Both the position numbers and the translations under genes were made by a program. From assembly GCA_027046105.1 (NCBI GenBank), contig JALTZQ010000026.1, forward strand, positions 1-24,938: DNA of 24,938 bases. The letters run 5' to 3'. Numbering within the stretch: the first letter of the stretch is position 1; the number at the start of each line of letters is the position of its first letter. The notes under the pieces are model-generated. The model worked only from the letters and a program-made list of their open reading frames with translations, did not search any database and had not been told where the DNA came from. Below, one piece after another: positions 1 to 8,113 of the stretch. This DNA is from Pyrodictiaceae archaeon. GTDB lineage: Archaea; Thermoproteota; Thermoprotei_A; Sulfolobales; Pyrodictiaceae.

Positions 1-95
1 CCGTTCCCTACGAGCTCTACGACGAAACTAGGGCTCGAGAACTTGTAGAGAGGGCTAGGAGGGTTCTAGAATGGGTAAGGCAGTATCTGCGTTAG
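1..95 (+). CDS. HEPN-domain protein, C-terminal end only (partial)
   Basis: An open frame entering from the left edge ends at TAG 93-95 and encodes about 30 residues of amphipathic helix (PYELYDETRARELVERARR, then VLEWVRQYLR). The end resembles the C-terminal helix of the HEPN protein at 10591-11013, which has an aromatic/charged stretch, an Arg/Ala-rich helix and a Trp in the same order. It overlaps the following nucleotidyltransferase gene by 25 bases, the usual arrangement of HEPN/MNT toxin-antitoxin or minimal-nucleotidyltransferase modules, in which the HEPN partner is a putative RNase. The start, and any catalytic motif, lie outside the window, so the assignment depends on the end sequence and the partner gene. 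Confidence 0.6.
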   Translation, partial: VPYELYDETRARELVERARRVLEWVRQYLR

Positions 96-463
96 AGAGC
101 CAAAGGAGGGCTTTGAGACTTGCCTGCGAAGCTGTTAAGGAAGCTAATAGGATAGCCGAGAAGCAGGGCTGGAGACTTGTAGAGGCATACTTGGTTGGTA
201 GCAGGGCTCGCGGCGACTACACCATAGAAAGTGATATCGACATAGTATTGGTGGTGAAGGGAGTAGATCATTTGAACGTTTTGGAGCGGCTCGACGCTTT
301 CCGGGGAATACTGAAACCTGGTGTAGAAATACGAGTGTATACGCCTCTAGAATGGAGCAGAGATAGTGTATGGATGAGGGAGTTAAGGAAGGAGGCTAGA
401 CCCCTTCTTAAAGCTTGTGAAACACTGGAGCGCCGTGAACTTAACCACAATACTTTATACTGA
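71..463 (+). CDS. MNT-type nucleotidyltransferase (HEPN partner)
   Basis: This is a 130-residue minimal nucleotidyltransferase. The polymerase-beta-fold signature GSRARG is at residues 43-48, followed by SDIDIVLVV with the metal-binding Asp pair at 55 and 57. MNT proteins pair with HEPN partners; in characterised systems the MNT protein acts as antitoxin and can transfer AMP onto the HEPN toxin. Here the ATG start lies inside the last codons of the HEPN gene, which indicates translational coupling. The N-terminal 40 residues form a predicted helix before the catalytic strand, typical of this group. The third acidic residue is probably in the strand VEIRVYTPLEW. The family call is firm; which partner is toxin and which antitoxin is inferred from family knowledge. 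Confidence 0.85.
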   Translation: MGKAVSALESQRRALRLACEAVKEANRIAEKQGWRLVEAYLVGSRARGDYTIESDIDIVLVVKGVDHLNVLERLDAFRGILKPGVEIRVYTPLEWSRDSVWMRELRKEARPLLKACETLERRELNHNTLY

Positions 464-519
464 ACAGCAGGAGCGTCCCCCTTCACCACTGTATAGGCAA
501 GGGTTGAGGGGTTAACGAC

Positions 520-537
520 TATGTCTTCACAGACATA
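520..537. repeat. Short perfect inverted repeat (7-bp stem, 4-nt loop)
   Basis: TATGTCT at 520-526 and AGACATA at 531-537 are exact reverse complements around TCAC. It lies in the 219-base gap between the MNT gene and the convergent CBS gene. No T-run follows it, so a terminator role is not shown. Confidence 0.35.
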
Positions 538-682
538 CAGGAACTTGGCTATGTGGGTTAGTTTCTCAAAAAGATAAAACCGTCTTCGTACCCTATGCTG
601 GCTCAGTCTAACCTTGATCTCTGACTGGTTTCTGAGCTCTCGTGTTCATCCTATACAGTGGAGAAGAGGGGTAAGAAGGGGT

Positions 683-1072
683 TTAACCCCATACTGCTCT
701 AACTATGTCTCTCATGCTTAGCATTCCCACTAAATTCCCTTCTTCATCGGTGACGGGGAGATGCCTTATCCCGTGATCAAGCATTAGTCTTGCCGCTTCG
801 CCAAGTGTTGTGTGTGTCTTAATTGTTATGAGTCCCTTTGTCATGACTTCTCTTACCTTCGTTGATAAATCCCTTTGTTCTGCTAGAACACGGTATACGA
901 GGTCACGCTCAGTGATTATACCAATAGGCTTATTGTCTTCAACTACTATTAGTGCATCTACCTCGTTTTCTCTCATCTTGCTAGCTGCTTGAGCCACAGT
1001 AGCTTCTGGTTCTATGGTTACAACTCTATGAGACATGACATTTGCTACGTAGACGTGTATTGAAGTATCCAA
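683..1072 (-). CDS. Twin-CBS-domain protein
   Basis: The 129-residue protein consists almost wholly of two CBS motifs: the first around residues 10-68 (VANVMSHRVVTIEP, then DALIVVEDNKPIGIITERDL), the second around 73-128 (VREVMTKGLITI, then RHLPVTDEEGNLVGMLSMRD). A pair of CBS motifs forms a Bateman module that binds adenine nucleotides or related ligands. Stand-alone CBS proteins are abundant in archaea and usually have no known target. The start is TTG at 1072; it leaves only 11 residues before the first VM of the CBS fold, and no better in-frame start exists. A TATA-like element lies about 40 bases upstream. No operon partner is visible. Confidence 0.9.
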   Translation of the reverse strand: MDTSIHVYVANVMSHRVVTIEPEATVAQAASKMRENEVDALIVVEDNKPIGIITERDLVYRVLAEQRDLSTKVREVMTKGLITIKTHTTLGEAARLMLDHGIRHLPVTDEEGNLVGMLSMRDIVRAVWG

Positions 1073-1110
1073 GGCGGCTACACACCACTAGATGATAATG
1101 CCTGGCCACA

Positions 1111-1116
1111 TTATAT
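1111..1116 (-). promoter_or_regulatory. TATA-like promoter element of the CBS gene
   Basis: On the reverse strand the sequence reads ACATATAATG. A start site about 25 bases downstream would give a short leader of roughly 12-15 bases before the TTG at 1072, typical of archaea. Confidence 0.45.
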
Positions 1117-1222
1117 GTCTGTAGTGCCTGGTGTTTAATACCTGGTTCCGCTGGCCGTGAATTCATGTTTGAATCCCTCACCCTGCAAGCGACGGAACAG
1201 GGTTCTCTAGGTAGAGGGTAGG

Positions 1223-2164
1223 GTGACACTGAGATTGCTGGCATGTAGTAGGTGTTGGCGTAGATGTAGAGATGTAAGCTGGTGTGGTATTGTGGGAGAG
1301 AAGGGTGATCGTTATCCTTGGCAAGTGGTCTATGCTAGTCTTATACCTGTTGAGCAAATTCCTTTATTTCATGCATGTCCGGGTAGCTATGCTCTTCGTT
1401 TAGTTGTGCCAGGAGTTGTTTATGAGTGTAGTCATTGTTGGTGGAACTATATGCGGGACCCTAATACCCTTGTTATGCGTAACATAAGTATTGGTAATGT
1501 TAGGGAGCTCATTGAGCGTACTAATGCACCACTTCTTTTCATCGATGGTTGTGAACCTCTCATAAATGACTGGGTTCTAGAGCTCCTTAAAGACCTTGAT
1601 AACGCTAAGCCATACTTATTGGTTAAGACGTGTGGTTTAGTAGAATTGAGTAGACTTAAGAAAGCACTATCACGTGTTGATGGCGTTGTTCTCGAATATC
1701 CCTTAGACCGGAAAATCTTGGTTGGCGCCTCAACAATATTGTCAAGGACTTTGAAGCTACTGGAAGAGTTTAACGGTGTTGTCGAAGTTCATGTTAACTA
1801 TGATGGTTCTAGGTTTGCTGACACAGTTACTTCAGAGCTAGCCAGTAGGGTACATGGGCTATGGGCTGTGCATGTTATTCCTGTTAGTGAGGAGTACGAG
1901 GATCATGCTTATAGGCTTGTTGATAGGCTTAGAGGGAAAGGGTTTAACGTTTACTTATACAATGATACTAGCTATACGCTTACCTCGACAAAGTGCCCTA
2001 AATGTGGTGCAGACATTGTTAAAAGAGACGTATTTGGTGTTAGGCCCCGCCTTAGGGAAAAGAATGGAACACTATTTTGCCCCTCGTGTGGAGAGGAAAT
2101 ACGTGGGATCCTTTTCTGTAAACGTAGAGCACTAGCACTACATCGTGAGATAGCTATACTATAG
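1223..2164 (+). CDS. Degenerate AmrS-like radical SAM paralogue (lacks first cluster Cys)
   Basis: This 313-residue protein is collinear with the AmrS-type enzyme encoded just downstream. Shared elements are an N-terminal four-Cys cluster (C8, C11, C15, C21 before GIVG), a core strand entering the cluster loop, and two C-terminal Cys pairs (KCPKCG and FCPSCG) like the zinc ribbon of AmrS. In the radical SAM loop CxxxCxxC the neighbour has C91, C95 and C98; here the matching positions are V65, C69 and C72, so the first cysteine is Val. The YNEPT motif of the neighbour is replaced by DGCEPL. The reading frame is intact over its whole length, so it is probably expressed. Loss of one cluster ligand suggests it cannot do standard SAM chemistry; C-rich regions might bind Zn or an unusual cluster. 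The GTG start follows a GA-rich stretch. Function is unknown. Confidence 0.7.
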   Translation: MTLRLLACSRCWRRCRDVSWCGIVGEKGDRYPWQVVYASLIPVEQIPLFHACPGSYALRLVVPGVVYECSHCWWNYMRDPNTLVMRNISIGNVRELIERTNAPLLFIDGCEPLINDWVLELLKDLDNAKPYLLVKTCGLVELSRLKKALSRVDGVVLEYPLDRKILVGASTILSRTLKLLEEFNGVVEVHVNYDGSRFADTVTSELASRVHGLWAVHVIPVSEEYEDHAYRLVDRLRGKGFNVYLYNDTSYTLTSTKCPKCGADIVKRDVFGVRPRLREKNGTLFCPSCGEEIRGILFCKRRALALHREIAIL

Positions 2165-2258
2165 GCTCCATGCGACGACGGTCTCTATACCATGCCTTTC
2201 AGGCGACGTGTTTATCCACAAGCACCCATGCCTTTCTAGCATTGAGAGGCGGGTAACT

Positions 2259-3344
2259 ATGCTATCCGTGCATCGGAATCTTAGAGAGGCAAGGCTATGG
2301 AGGCCTCATGGCGAGAAGGATGGTTATGTCGTCTGCTACCTCTGTGCTAGGCGGTGTACTATTGCACCAGGTCGTTATGGTGTATGTGGTGTAAGGAAGA
2401 ACATTGATGGCAAACTCTATACGCTTGTCTATGGACTTCTTACCGCAATGAATGTTGACCCCATTGAGAAGAAGCCCATGTACCACTTTGAGCCTGGAAG
2501 TGGTGTTCTCTCAATAAGCACTGTTGGCTGTAACTTTTTCTGTAAATTCTGCCAAAACTGGGAGATTAGCCAGTCAAGACTTGAAAGAGGCCTCTATGGC
2601 CACTATGTAGAGCCAGAGCAAATAGTCGAGAAAGCAGTGGGTACGGGTGCTGATGGCATTGCATATACCTATAACGAGCCAACAATATTCTATGAACTGA
2701 TGTACGATGTAGCTAAACTAGCCAAGAAGCAAGGACTATACAATATAATGGTCACAAATGGGTATTTGACTCCAGAAGCTGTAGAGGAATTATCACCCTA
2801 CATGGATGGTGCCACTGTGGACTTCAAAGCCGCTGGAAACCCTAACTTTTACCGTAAGATAATGAGTGTACCCGATCCATCACCAATATTCGACGCTTTA
2901 ATCGAGATGAAGAGGAGGGGCTGGTTCATCGAGGTAACAAACCTTGTTATACCACAAATAGGGGATCACGCAGATGATGTTAGGAGGCTTGCCAAGTGGA
3001 TAGTTGAGAATCTTGGTGAGGAAACACCATTCCATCTACTACGATTCCATCCCGACTATAAGCTGCTTGACCTACCGCCAACCCCCGTAGAAACTCTCGA
3101 GAAGCTAGCCGAGATTGCGCGAAATGAGGGGCTAAAACACGTCTATCTCGGCAATGTGTGGGGTCATCCACTAGAGAACACCTACTGCCCGAAATGCGGC
3201 TATACGGTGGTTGAGAGGAGAGGCTTCACTATAACAGCATGGAGGCTTAGTAAGGATAATCGTTGCCCTAAATGCGGCTATAAGCTCAATATACGAGGCA
3301 GATTCCATGGTGGATGGGGATTCATAACACCATTACTACTGTAA
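2259..3344 (+). CDS. amrS: AmrS-type radical SAM enzyme (AmmeMemoRadiSam system)
   Basis: The protein has about 361 residues from ATG 2259. An N-terminal Cys cluster (C26, C29, C33, C43) precedes the radical SAM core with the canonical CxxxCxxC in VGCNFFCKFCQNWE (C91, C95, C98). YTYNEPT is the SAM-binding glycine/acid region typical of pyruvate-formate-lyase-activase-like enzymes. Two CPKCG pairs at the end form a zinc ribbon. This architecture fits the AmmeMemoRadiSam radical SAM family, whose reaction is unsettled and whose usual partners AMMECR1 and Memo are not in the window. The frame is open back to GTG 2208, but ATG 2259 gives the normal short lead (MLSVHRNLREARLW) before the first Cys cluster. 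It lies 94 bases after its degenerate paralogue on the same strand. Confidence 0.85.
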   Translation: MLSVHRNLREARLWRPHGEKDGYVVCYLCARRCTIAPGRYGVCGVRKNIDGKLYTLVYGLLTAMNVDPIEKKPMYHFEPGSGVLSISTVGCNFFCKFCQNWEISQSRLERGLYGHYVEPEQIVEKAVGTGADGIAYTYNEPTIFYELMYDVAKLAKKQGLYNIMVTNGYLTPEAVEELSPYMDGATVDFKAAGNPNFYRKIMSVPDPSPIFDALIEMKRRGWFIEVTNLVIPQIGDHADDVRRLAKWIVENLGEETPFHLLRFHPDYKLLDLPPTPVETLEKLAEIARNEGLKHVYLGNVWGHPLENTYCPKCGYTVVERRGFTITAWRLSKDNRCPKCGYKLNIRGRFHGGWGFITPLLL

Positions 3345-3383
3345 ATGAGCATGCCAAGTTTAGGTGATGAGTAAAGCTCTTCA

Positions 3384-3392
3384 TTTTTAAAC
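3384..3392 (+). promoter_or_regulatory. TATA-like promoter element of the aminotransferase gene
   Basis: TTTTTAAAC in an otherwise mixed gap lies about 55 bases before GTG 3445. It would give a leader of about 30 bases that includes the GGTGG ribosome-binding stretch just before the start. Confidence 0.35.
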
Positions 3393-3444
3393 ACCATTAT
3401 CCTTGCAGTAGGAAACGTATTTTACACGGACTATACCTTGGTGG

Positions 3445-4662
3445 GTGCATTGGGGCCTCGTGAGCCCACGTCTAAATGAAAGACTTAAGCTTCTACGTGA
3501 GAGTCCGACTAGGCGCATAGATGCTCTTCGAGAGAAGCTCGCACGTGAGGGGCGCGATGTCATACTCTTGTCTGCTGGCCAGCCAAGTATTCCCCCACCT
3601 AGATGGGTACGTGAATGGCTTGCCGAGAGACTACTAGAGGAGTCAATGAGGCTTTACGGCTATACGCCTAGCCCAGGTATTGCTGGTTTAAGGGAAGCTA
3701 TTGCTGAGGATATACGTTTACTTGGTGGTCCATCTATTGACGCTGAACAGGTCATTGTCACTGCTGGTGGCCAAGAAGCAATGTTCACTGTACTTGCATC
3801 TATACTTGAACCTGGCGATGAAGTAGTTGTGACTGACCCCATGTACTTTGGGTATTGGCCTCTCCTTAGCTATTTTGGGGCAAAGCCAGTTGTTGTGGAG
3901 ACTAGTCTTGAGCAAGACTATCAACCAGACCCCAATGCTGTTGGTGAGGTAGTGAGAAAGGGACGTACCAAGGCAATTATCGTTGTAACTCCCGATAACC
4001 CTACTGGCAGGATCTTAGACGAGAAGGTTGGGAAAGCTCTTGCCGAGATAGTTGTGGATAACAATCTCTGGCTAGTGGTTGACGAGGCCTACAAGACTCT
4101 TATCTATGAGGGCGAACATGTCTGGCTCTATAAGTATGCGCCGGAGAACACAATCTCTGTTAACACATTTAGCAAGGATCCTGGTATACCAGGATGGAGG
4201 TTAGGCTACATTTATGGCCCGCCTAGCGCCATAGAGAAAATGAGGCTTTTATCCGAGGAGCTAGTATATTGTCCGCCAAGCATAGCACAGTACATGGTAA
4301 TGTACTATCTCTCTGATCCGAAGAAGAGACTAGAGCACATAGAGTATGTTAGGTCCGTGTATAGGAGGAAGCGCGATACTGTATTAAAAGCCGTGGATAG
4401 GTATCTTGCTGGTGCACGATACGCTAAGCCACGGGGTTCAATGTTTGTTCTAGTAGATCTACGTGAGAGGCTAGAACCAGCCAGGCTAGATTCTGAGGTC
4501 TTCGCTGAGAAGCTATTGGTTGAGAAGAGTGTTGCACTAGTACCTGGCACATACTTTGGCAAGACGACAAGATACGCGCTTAGAATAAGCTTTGTCATAG
4601 AGAGTGAGGAGAGGCTACGTGAGGGTGTGAGAAGGATTGGTGAGCTACTGGAGTCTATTTGA
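3445..4662 (+). CDS. Class I/II pyridoxal-phosphate aminotransferase (aspartate/aromatic type)
   Basis: The protein has 405 residues, normal for fold-type I aminotransferases. Visible hallmarks are YGYTPSPGIAGLREAIA near residue 70, the cofactor-loop TAGGQEAM, DNPTGRI (substrate carboxylate/PLP contact), DEAYKTLIYEG with the PLP-ring Asp, FSKDPGIPGWRLGY with the Schiff-base Lys at 244, and a terminal LRISF with the substrate-binding Arg. These enzymes move amino groups between an amino acid and a 2-oxo acid in the cytoplasm. Substrate preference (Asp, aromatic, Ala) cannot be told from sequence alone. The start is GTG 3445, preceded by GGTGG; GTG 3460 is an alternative. Its last 8 bases overlap the end of the convergent helicase gene. 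Confidence 0.9.
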   Translation: MHWGLVSPRLNERLKLLRESPTRRIDALREKLAREGRDVILLSAGQPSIPPPRWVREWLAERLLEESMRLYGYTPSPGIAGLREAIAEDIRLLGGPSIDAEQVIVTAGGQEAMFTVLASILEPGDEVVVTDPMYFGYWPLLSYFGAKPVVVETSLEQDYQPDPNAVGEVVRKGRTKAIIVVTPDNPTGRILDEKVGKALAEIVVDNNLWLVVDEAYKTLIYEGEHVWLYKYAPENTISVNTFSKDPGIPGWRLGYIYGPPSAIEKMRLLSEELVYCPPSIAQYMVMYYLSDPKKRLEHIEYVRSVYRRKRDTVLKAVDRYLAGARYAKPRGSMFVLVDLRERLEPARLDSEVFAEKLLVEKSVALVPGTYFGKTTRYALRISFVIESEERLREGVRRIGELLESI

Positions 4663-6418
4663 GTCCTTTCACTTTTGCTGCAGAATAGATGTTCCTAACC
4701 ACTATGTCCAGCACATCATTATCGATGCGATATGTGTAGGTGAATTGTACTAGTCGGATAAGCCCTTGCGAGACACGTACCATTACCGATGCACGTAAAC
4801 GTTCAAAATATCCTTCACGAGCTAGTAGCCTCCTTAACCTCTCACGGACACCATCGTATTTGCCACGAAGACTCCTCGTTTTACCCGACGGCAGTGTAAC
4901 AGTTATAGTGGCATCAATGTCCTCGTCGGGTTCAAGGTATTCCCGATAGCTATTGTATAGCTTGTCTAGTACATGTTTCGCAGCGTACACTTTCCCGTAA
5001 ACGGTGTATATGTAGACTGCTAGATCTCTCTTAACTAGCCATTCAAGTGCCTCTTTTACCCTAGGTAATGGCATCTCAAGTACACGAGCAATCATTTCCT
5101 CGTCTAATGGTTTTTCTTCAAGGAGTTCCAGGATCCTACGTCTCCTACTAAGAGACCATACATACTCAACTATACCCGGATCTATGTTCACTGCTATACC
5201 AGCACGTCGGGCCTCCAATAGACTATCGACTAGGCTATCGACATCAATCGTCTCTGGTGTGACTATGTAGACTACCCATTTCAGCCTACGCTGGCCCGTT
5301 GCCCTTAATAGTCTGCCATGGCGCTGTATGAATCTTAATGGACTAGCAGTGTGACTCCATACTATGAGTAGGCTTGCCTCGGGTAAATCTATTCCCTCCT
5401 CGCCAGCACTCGTCGAGACAATGATCTTGGTTTCAGGGCTATGTGCTTTTTCAAGGACTATAGATGGGTGTGTACCATGTCGCCTTCCAACCAAGAGTAC
5501 TACGTTGCGTCTCTTGCCCAGCTCCTCTGCTACAAGGCGAGCCACGATCACGCGGTCAACGAATACTATTGCTTTATCAAAACCCTCATGGTCGGCTAGT
5601 ACTCGTATTAACGCGTCTAGCTTGTGAGCTGGTCTTACAGCTCCACTATATAGGAGGTCCTTGACGGGCTCTACTAGTTTGGCTAGTTTCTCCGAGTTCG
5701 TGACGGACTCGCGAAGAGCAGCTGCCCCGTCGCGGACAAACCATCTTATCGCCATTTGTACTAAGCCGCGGTCTCTACCTTCAACTTGCTCCCATAGCTC
5801 CTCTAGCTTATGGTAGAGTTTCTCTTCGGCACTGTTGAGCTGTGCCTCGTACACCTCAGCCTCCCATGGCGGAACATACTTGGCTAGTCGAGGATCATCC
5901 CAGCTCCAGCACCGTACCTCGCCAATACTATCCTCGACAACCCGTTTACGGCTAGGTGGGATATAGGCTGTTAGTCCTAGTCTCCACTTAAAATCATAGC
6001 CTTCAACAACTACCCGGTAGGCATCCTGCCCCGTAGTATGATGACATTCATCTACTACTATGGCGTCGAAGCGTTGGCTGATAAAGGTCTCCCATTCAGC
6101 TACGACTATCTCTGGTGTAGCAACAACCACTTCTGCTTGCCAACCACTGCGTCGTAAACCAGGCGATAGACTACCATGGACTGGTCTAGCGTTAAGACCC
6201 CCTACTTCACGCATATACCTTGCTGTCTGCTCTACAAGATACCTTGTCGGTTCAAGTACCAGTATTTTTCTCGCAAGACCCTCCTCTAGCAGATGCTTCA
6301 TCCACAATATTGCTACAAGAGTCTTACCCGTACCCGTGGGCATACATACAACTGCTTTTCCACGCCTAAGCGCCCACTCAGCAGCCTCAACTTGATAATC
6401 ACGCGGCTTAAGCTTCAT
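4655..6418 (-). CDS. SF2 DEAH-like helicase related to the Hef/FANCM helicase domain
   Basis: The protein has 587 residues. RecA domain 1 carries a Q-like RDYQ at 6-9, Walker A MPTGTGKT at 26-33, LVLEPTRYLVEQ (motif Ia) and DECHH at 123-127 (motif II). A roughly 100-residue helical insert follows, as in Hef-type helicases. RecA domain 2 then has KAIVFVDRVIVARLVAEEL, STSAGEEGIDLPEASLLIVW (motif V) and QRHGRLLRATGQRR (motif VI). The remainder looks like a winged helix (LLEEKPLDEEMIARVLEMPL) plus an unrecognised C-terminal domain. There is no ERCC4 nuclease domain, unlike euryarchaeal Hef. It is likely an ATP-driven DNA translocase in repair or fork processing. It overlaps by 4 bases the end of the endonuclease-IV-like gene, so the two are probably translated together; the 3' end overlaps the convergent aminotransferase. 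Confidence 0.85.
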   Translation of the reverse strand: MKLKPRDYQVEAAEWALRRGKAVVCMPTGTGKTLVAILWMKHLLEEGLARKILVLEPTRYLVEQTARYMREVGGLNARPVHGSLSPGLRRSGWQAEVVVATPEIVVAEWETFISQRFDAIVVDECHHTTGQDAYRVVVEGYDFKWRLGLTAYIPPSRKRVVEDSIGEVRCWSWDDPRLAKYVPPWEAEVYEAQLNSAEEKLYHKLEELWEQVEGRDRGLVQMAIRWFVRDGAAALRESVTNSEKLAKLVEPVKDLLYSGAVRPAHKLDALIRVLADHEGFDKAIVFVDRVIVARLVAEELGKRRNVVLLVGRRHGTHPSIVLEKAHSPETKIIVSTSAGEEGIDLPEASLLIVWSHTASPLRFIQRHGRLLRATGQRRLKWVVYIVTPETIDVDSLVDSLLEARRAGIAVNIDPGIVEYVWSLSRRRRILELLEEKPLDEEMIARVLEMPLPRVKEALEWLVKRDLAVYIYTVYGKVYAAKHVLDKLYNSYREYLEPDEDIDATITVTLPSGKTRSLRGKYDGVRERLRRLLAREGYFERLRASVMVRVSQGLIRLVQFTYTYRIDNDVLDIVVRNIYSAAKVKGLK

Positions 6419-7293
6419 AGATACGCCACAGCCTCTTTCATGACCTCAGCATACAGCATTATAGTGTCACGGTACTTAGTCTCCGTGGGCCCCGTGTATA
6501 TCAAGTGCATACGTATATCAAGCTCCTTGTCACGTACCTCACGCACCATGAACCTAGCGAGAGCCCTAGCTAGAGAATGGAGCTCAGGGTAGCCCTTACC
6601 TAGTGGCACTCTTTTCTTGATCACCCTCCTACCTAGTGCCATACCTATGACTTGGCTGAATCTTAGTGATAAGAACCTAGTGCTCAACTTAAGCGTTTTA
6701 TGTAGTATATTGTCCCAGAAAGACTCATCAGCTTCAGCATTTGCCTTCTCAAATAAACCTGTATCGCCAGCACCAGTCTCAAGCATCCAAACATTCTCAA
6801 GCTGAACTGATACTATGAGTCTATCCTCACCCACCATCTCCCTTAAAGCCTTAACTTCATCCCATAACCCAAGCATACGCCGCGTATAAGGCACTTCAAC
6901 ACTAATCATTACATCGGGTGCTGCCTCTGCTAATGCCTTGAGGACTTCTGCTACCCTCTCCAAATCCCTATTATCCATGAAAGCCCTCCATCCTAAGTGG
7001 AGATTGAATATCTGTGCACCACCTAGTCGCGCTCTCTTTATAGCTGCTACTAGGGCTCTTGTCGTCCTACGCTGTACATCTGGGTTCACCGATACAACGT
7101 TATAGTAGGGTGCATGAGCCGTTATTGTTGTAAACGCTTTTGCTGCAAACTCTCTGTAAGATTCAAAATAGTCATCACCAACACTACGCCTAGAGAAATC
7201 GTAGGGCGGAATCTCCGTAAGCTTCATACCCAGTGTAGCCGCGATAGAAAGCTTCGATAAACCGTTGTATGTACCCCAGTCAAAGAGGATCAT
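6415..7293 (-). CDS. Endonuclease IV/xylose-isomerase-like TIM-barrel protein
   Basis: This 292-residue protein resembles AP-endonuclease family 2. Recognisable parts are TAHAPYYNVVS with His60, a helix with RALVAAIKRARLGGAQIFNLHLG containing His99, and SVEVPY with Glu133. These match the first metal-binding His, the second His and the Glu of endonuclease IV. The second half (VQLENVWMLE, HLIYTGPTETKYRD) does not show the usual Asp-x-x-His and His-Asp-x-His ligands clearly, so a full three-zinc site is doubtful. It may be a nuclease with fewer metals or a non-AP enzyme. The ATG start at 7293 follows a GAGGG stretch; the stop overlaps the helicase ATG (ATGA), pointing to a repair operon. Confidence 0.7.
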   Translation of the reverse strand: MILFDWGTYNGLSKLSIAATLGMKLTEIPPYDFSRRSVGDDYFESYREFAAKAFTTITAHAPYYNVVSVNPDVQRRTTRALVAAIKRARLGGAQIFNLHLGWRAFMDNRDLERVAEVLKALAEAAPDVMISVEVPYTRRMLGLWDEVKALREMVGEDRLIVSVQLENVWMLETGAGDTGLFEKANAEADESFWDNILHKTLKLSTRFLSLRFSQVIGMALGRRVIKKRVPLGKGYPELHSLARALARFMVREVRDKELDIRMHLIYTGPTETKYRDTIMLYAEVMKEAVAYL

Positions 7294-7413
7294 AACCCAG
7301 TCCCTCTAAAACTCGTACCCAAACTAAAACGTGTACGTAATAGCCTAAAAACACGCTGCCCAAGCTTCCAGAAAAACCATAGAACACCAACAGAGGAGAC
7401 ACGAAGAAAAGGC

Positions 7414-7704
7414 CTAATCTACACCACCATTACAAGTTAGTCCCTTGTCAAGAAGACGCTTCTTCAACAATTCTATTAGGTAGCCAGGCTCCCCAGGAAC
7501 ACCCTCAACAACAATCTCACCATCGAGAAGAAGTACAGGATCCAACATATCCACCGCACCACACTCCTTAACAGAGCTTATAGATAGTCTTACACAATGC
7601 TCCTCCTCAACAATATCCCTCACCTCCTCAAGCCACGAAGACACTGTATAGCCCAAATACTCATCACAATAAACTACCTTTACATCAACAACTCTACTAC
7701 CCAA
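7414..7704 (-). CDS. Small unknown protein, possible thioredoxin-like fold
   Basis: I do not recognise this 96-residue protein. The second half (DPVLLLDGEIVVEGVPGEP, then YLIELLKKRLL) resembles the cis-Pro and final strand/helix part of small thioredoxin-like proteins. The N-terminal strand VVDVKVVYCDEY contains one Cys, but a CxxC is absent; other Cys are in EEEHCVRL, VKECGA and the tail. The TTG start at 7704 is preceded by GGTGA 6 bases upstream, which supports it. It lies 120 bases upstream of the endonuclease-IV-like gene on the same strand, and that gap contains TATA-like stretches, so cotranscription is uncertain. Confidence 0.55.
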   Translation of the reverse strand: MGSRVVDVKVVYCDEYLGYTVSSWLEEVRDIVEEEHCVRLSISSVKECGAVDMLDPVLLLDGEIVVEGVPGEPGYLIELLKKRLLDKGLTCNGGVD

Positions 7705-7967
7705 GCATGCATCACCGGGCTAAATAGGGCAGGTTTGACTAAACTTTCGAAACTCTTAACCCAGCTATAACATGGGCCTTGCTATGCTATTATCCTCTCC
7801 TCCTATCTTTGAATCGCTTCATCTATCTCCTTTTACGATTCGCCTATGTCGCACAGCCCCATGATCTTTGGGAGTGATCTCAGCAGCCACTATCCCTATC
7901 CTATCTACAACATGTTCACGCTCCTTGAGGCTTACTGTAAAGCTTGCGAGACTACTGATGGCAAGAG

Positions 7968-8113
7968 TTACTCTAACAAGCTCTCGAACAATTCTAGCAC
8001 TGGTTTTATGTCATATTCTCTAGCAATAACTATAGATTCATGGCCCCACCGTAGCAATCTTTTAGCGCAAGGCCTTCAGCCAAGTTAACAAACACATGCT
8101 CAATCGACGGTAA
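7968..8113 (-). pseudogene. Probable decayed gene fragment with a frameshift
   Basis: On the reverse strand one frame reads SIEHVFVNLAEGLALKDCYG and then hits a stop shortly after a GGGG run. Shifting by one base at that run continues as HESIVIAREYDIKPVLELF and ends ESLLE at a stop (7968). Both pieces have ordinary soluble-protein character, and together they would make about 48 residues. A single-base loss in the G run would explain the break. No family was recognised and no start is visible upstream, so this is at best a remnant. Confidence 0.3.

Noticed and set aside
678..690. GGGGTTTAACCCC palindrome at the end of the CBS gene
   Set aside because: It contains the stop codon, has no T-run after it on either strand, and is short enough to arise by chance.
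7846..8088. Plus-strand frame of 80 codons in the gene-poor stretch
   Set aside because: Ser/Asn/Tyr-rich composition, no ribosome-binding site and no fold; the reverse strand looks more protein-like.
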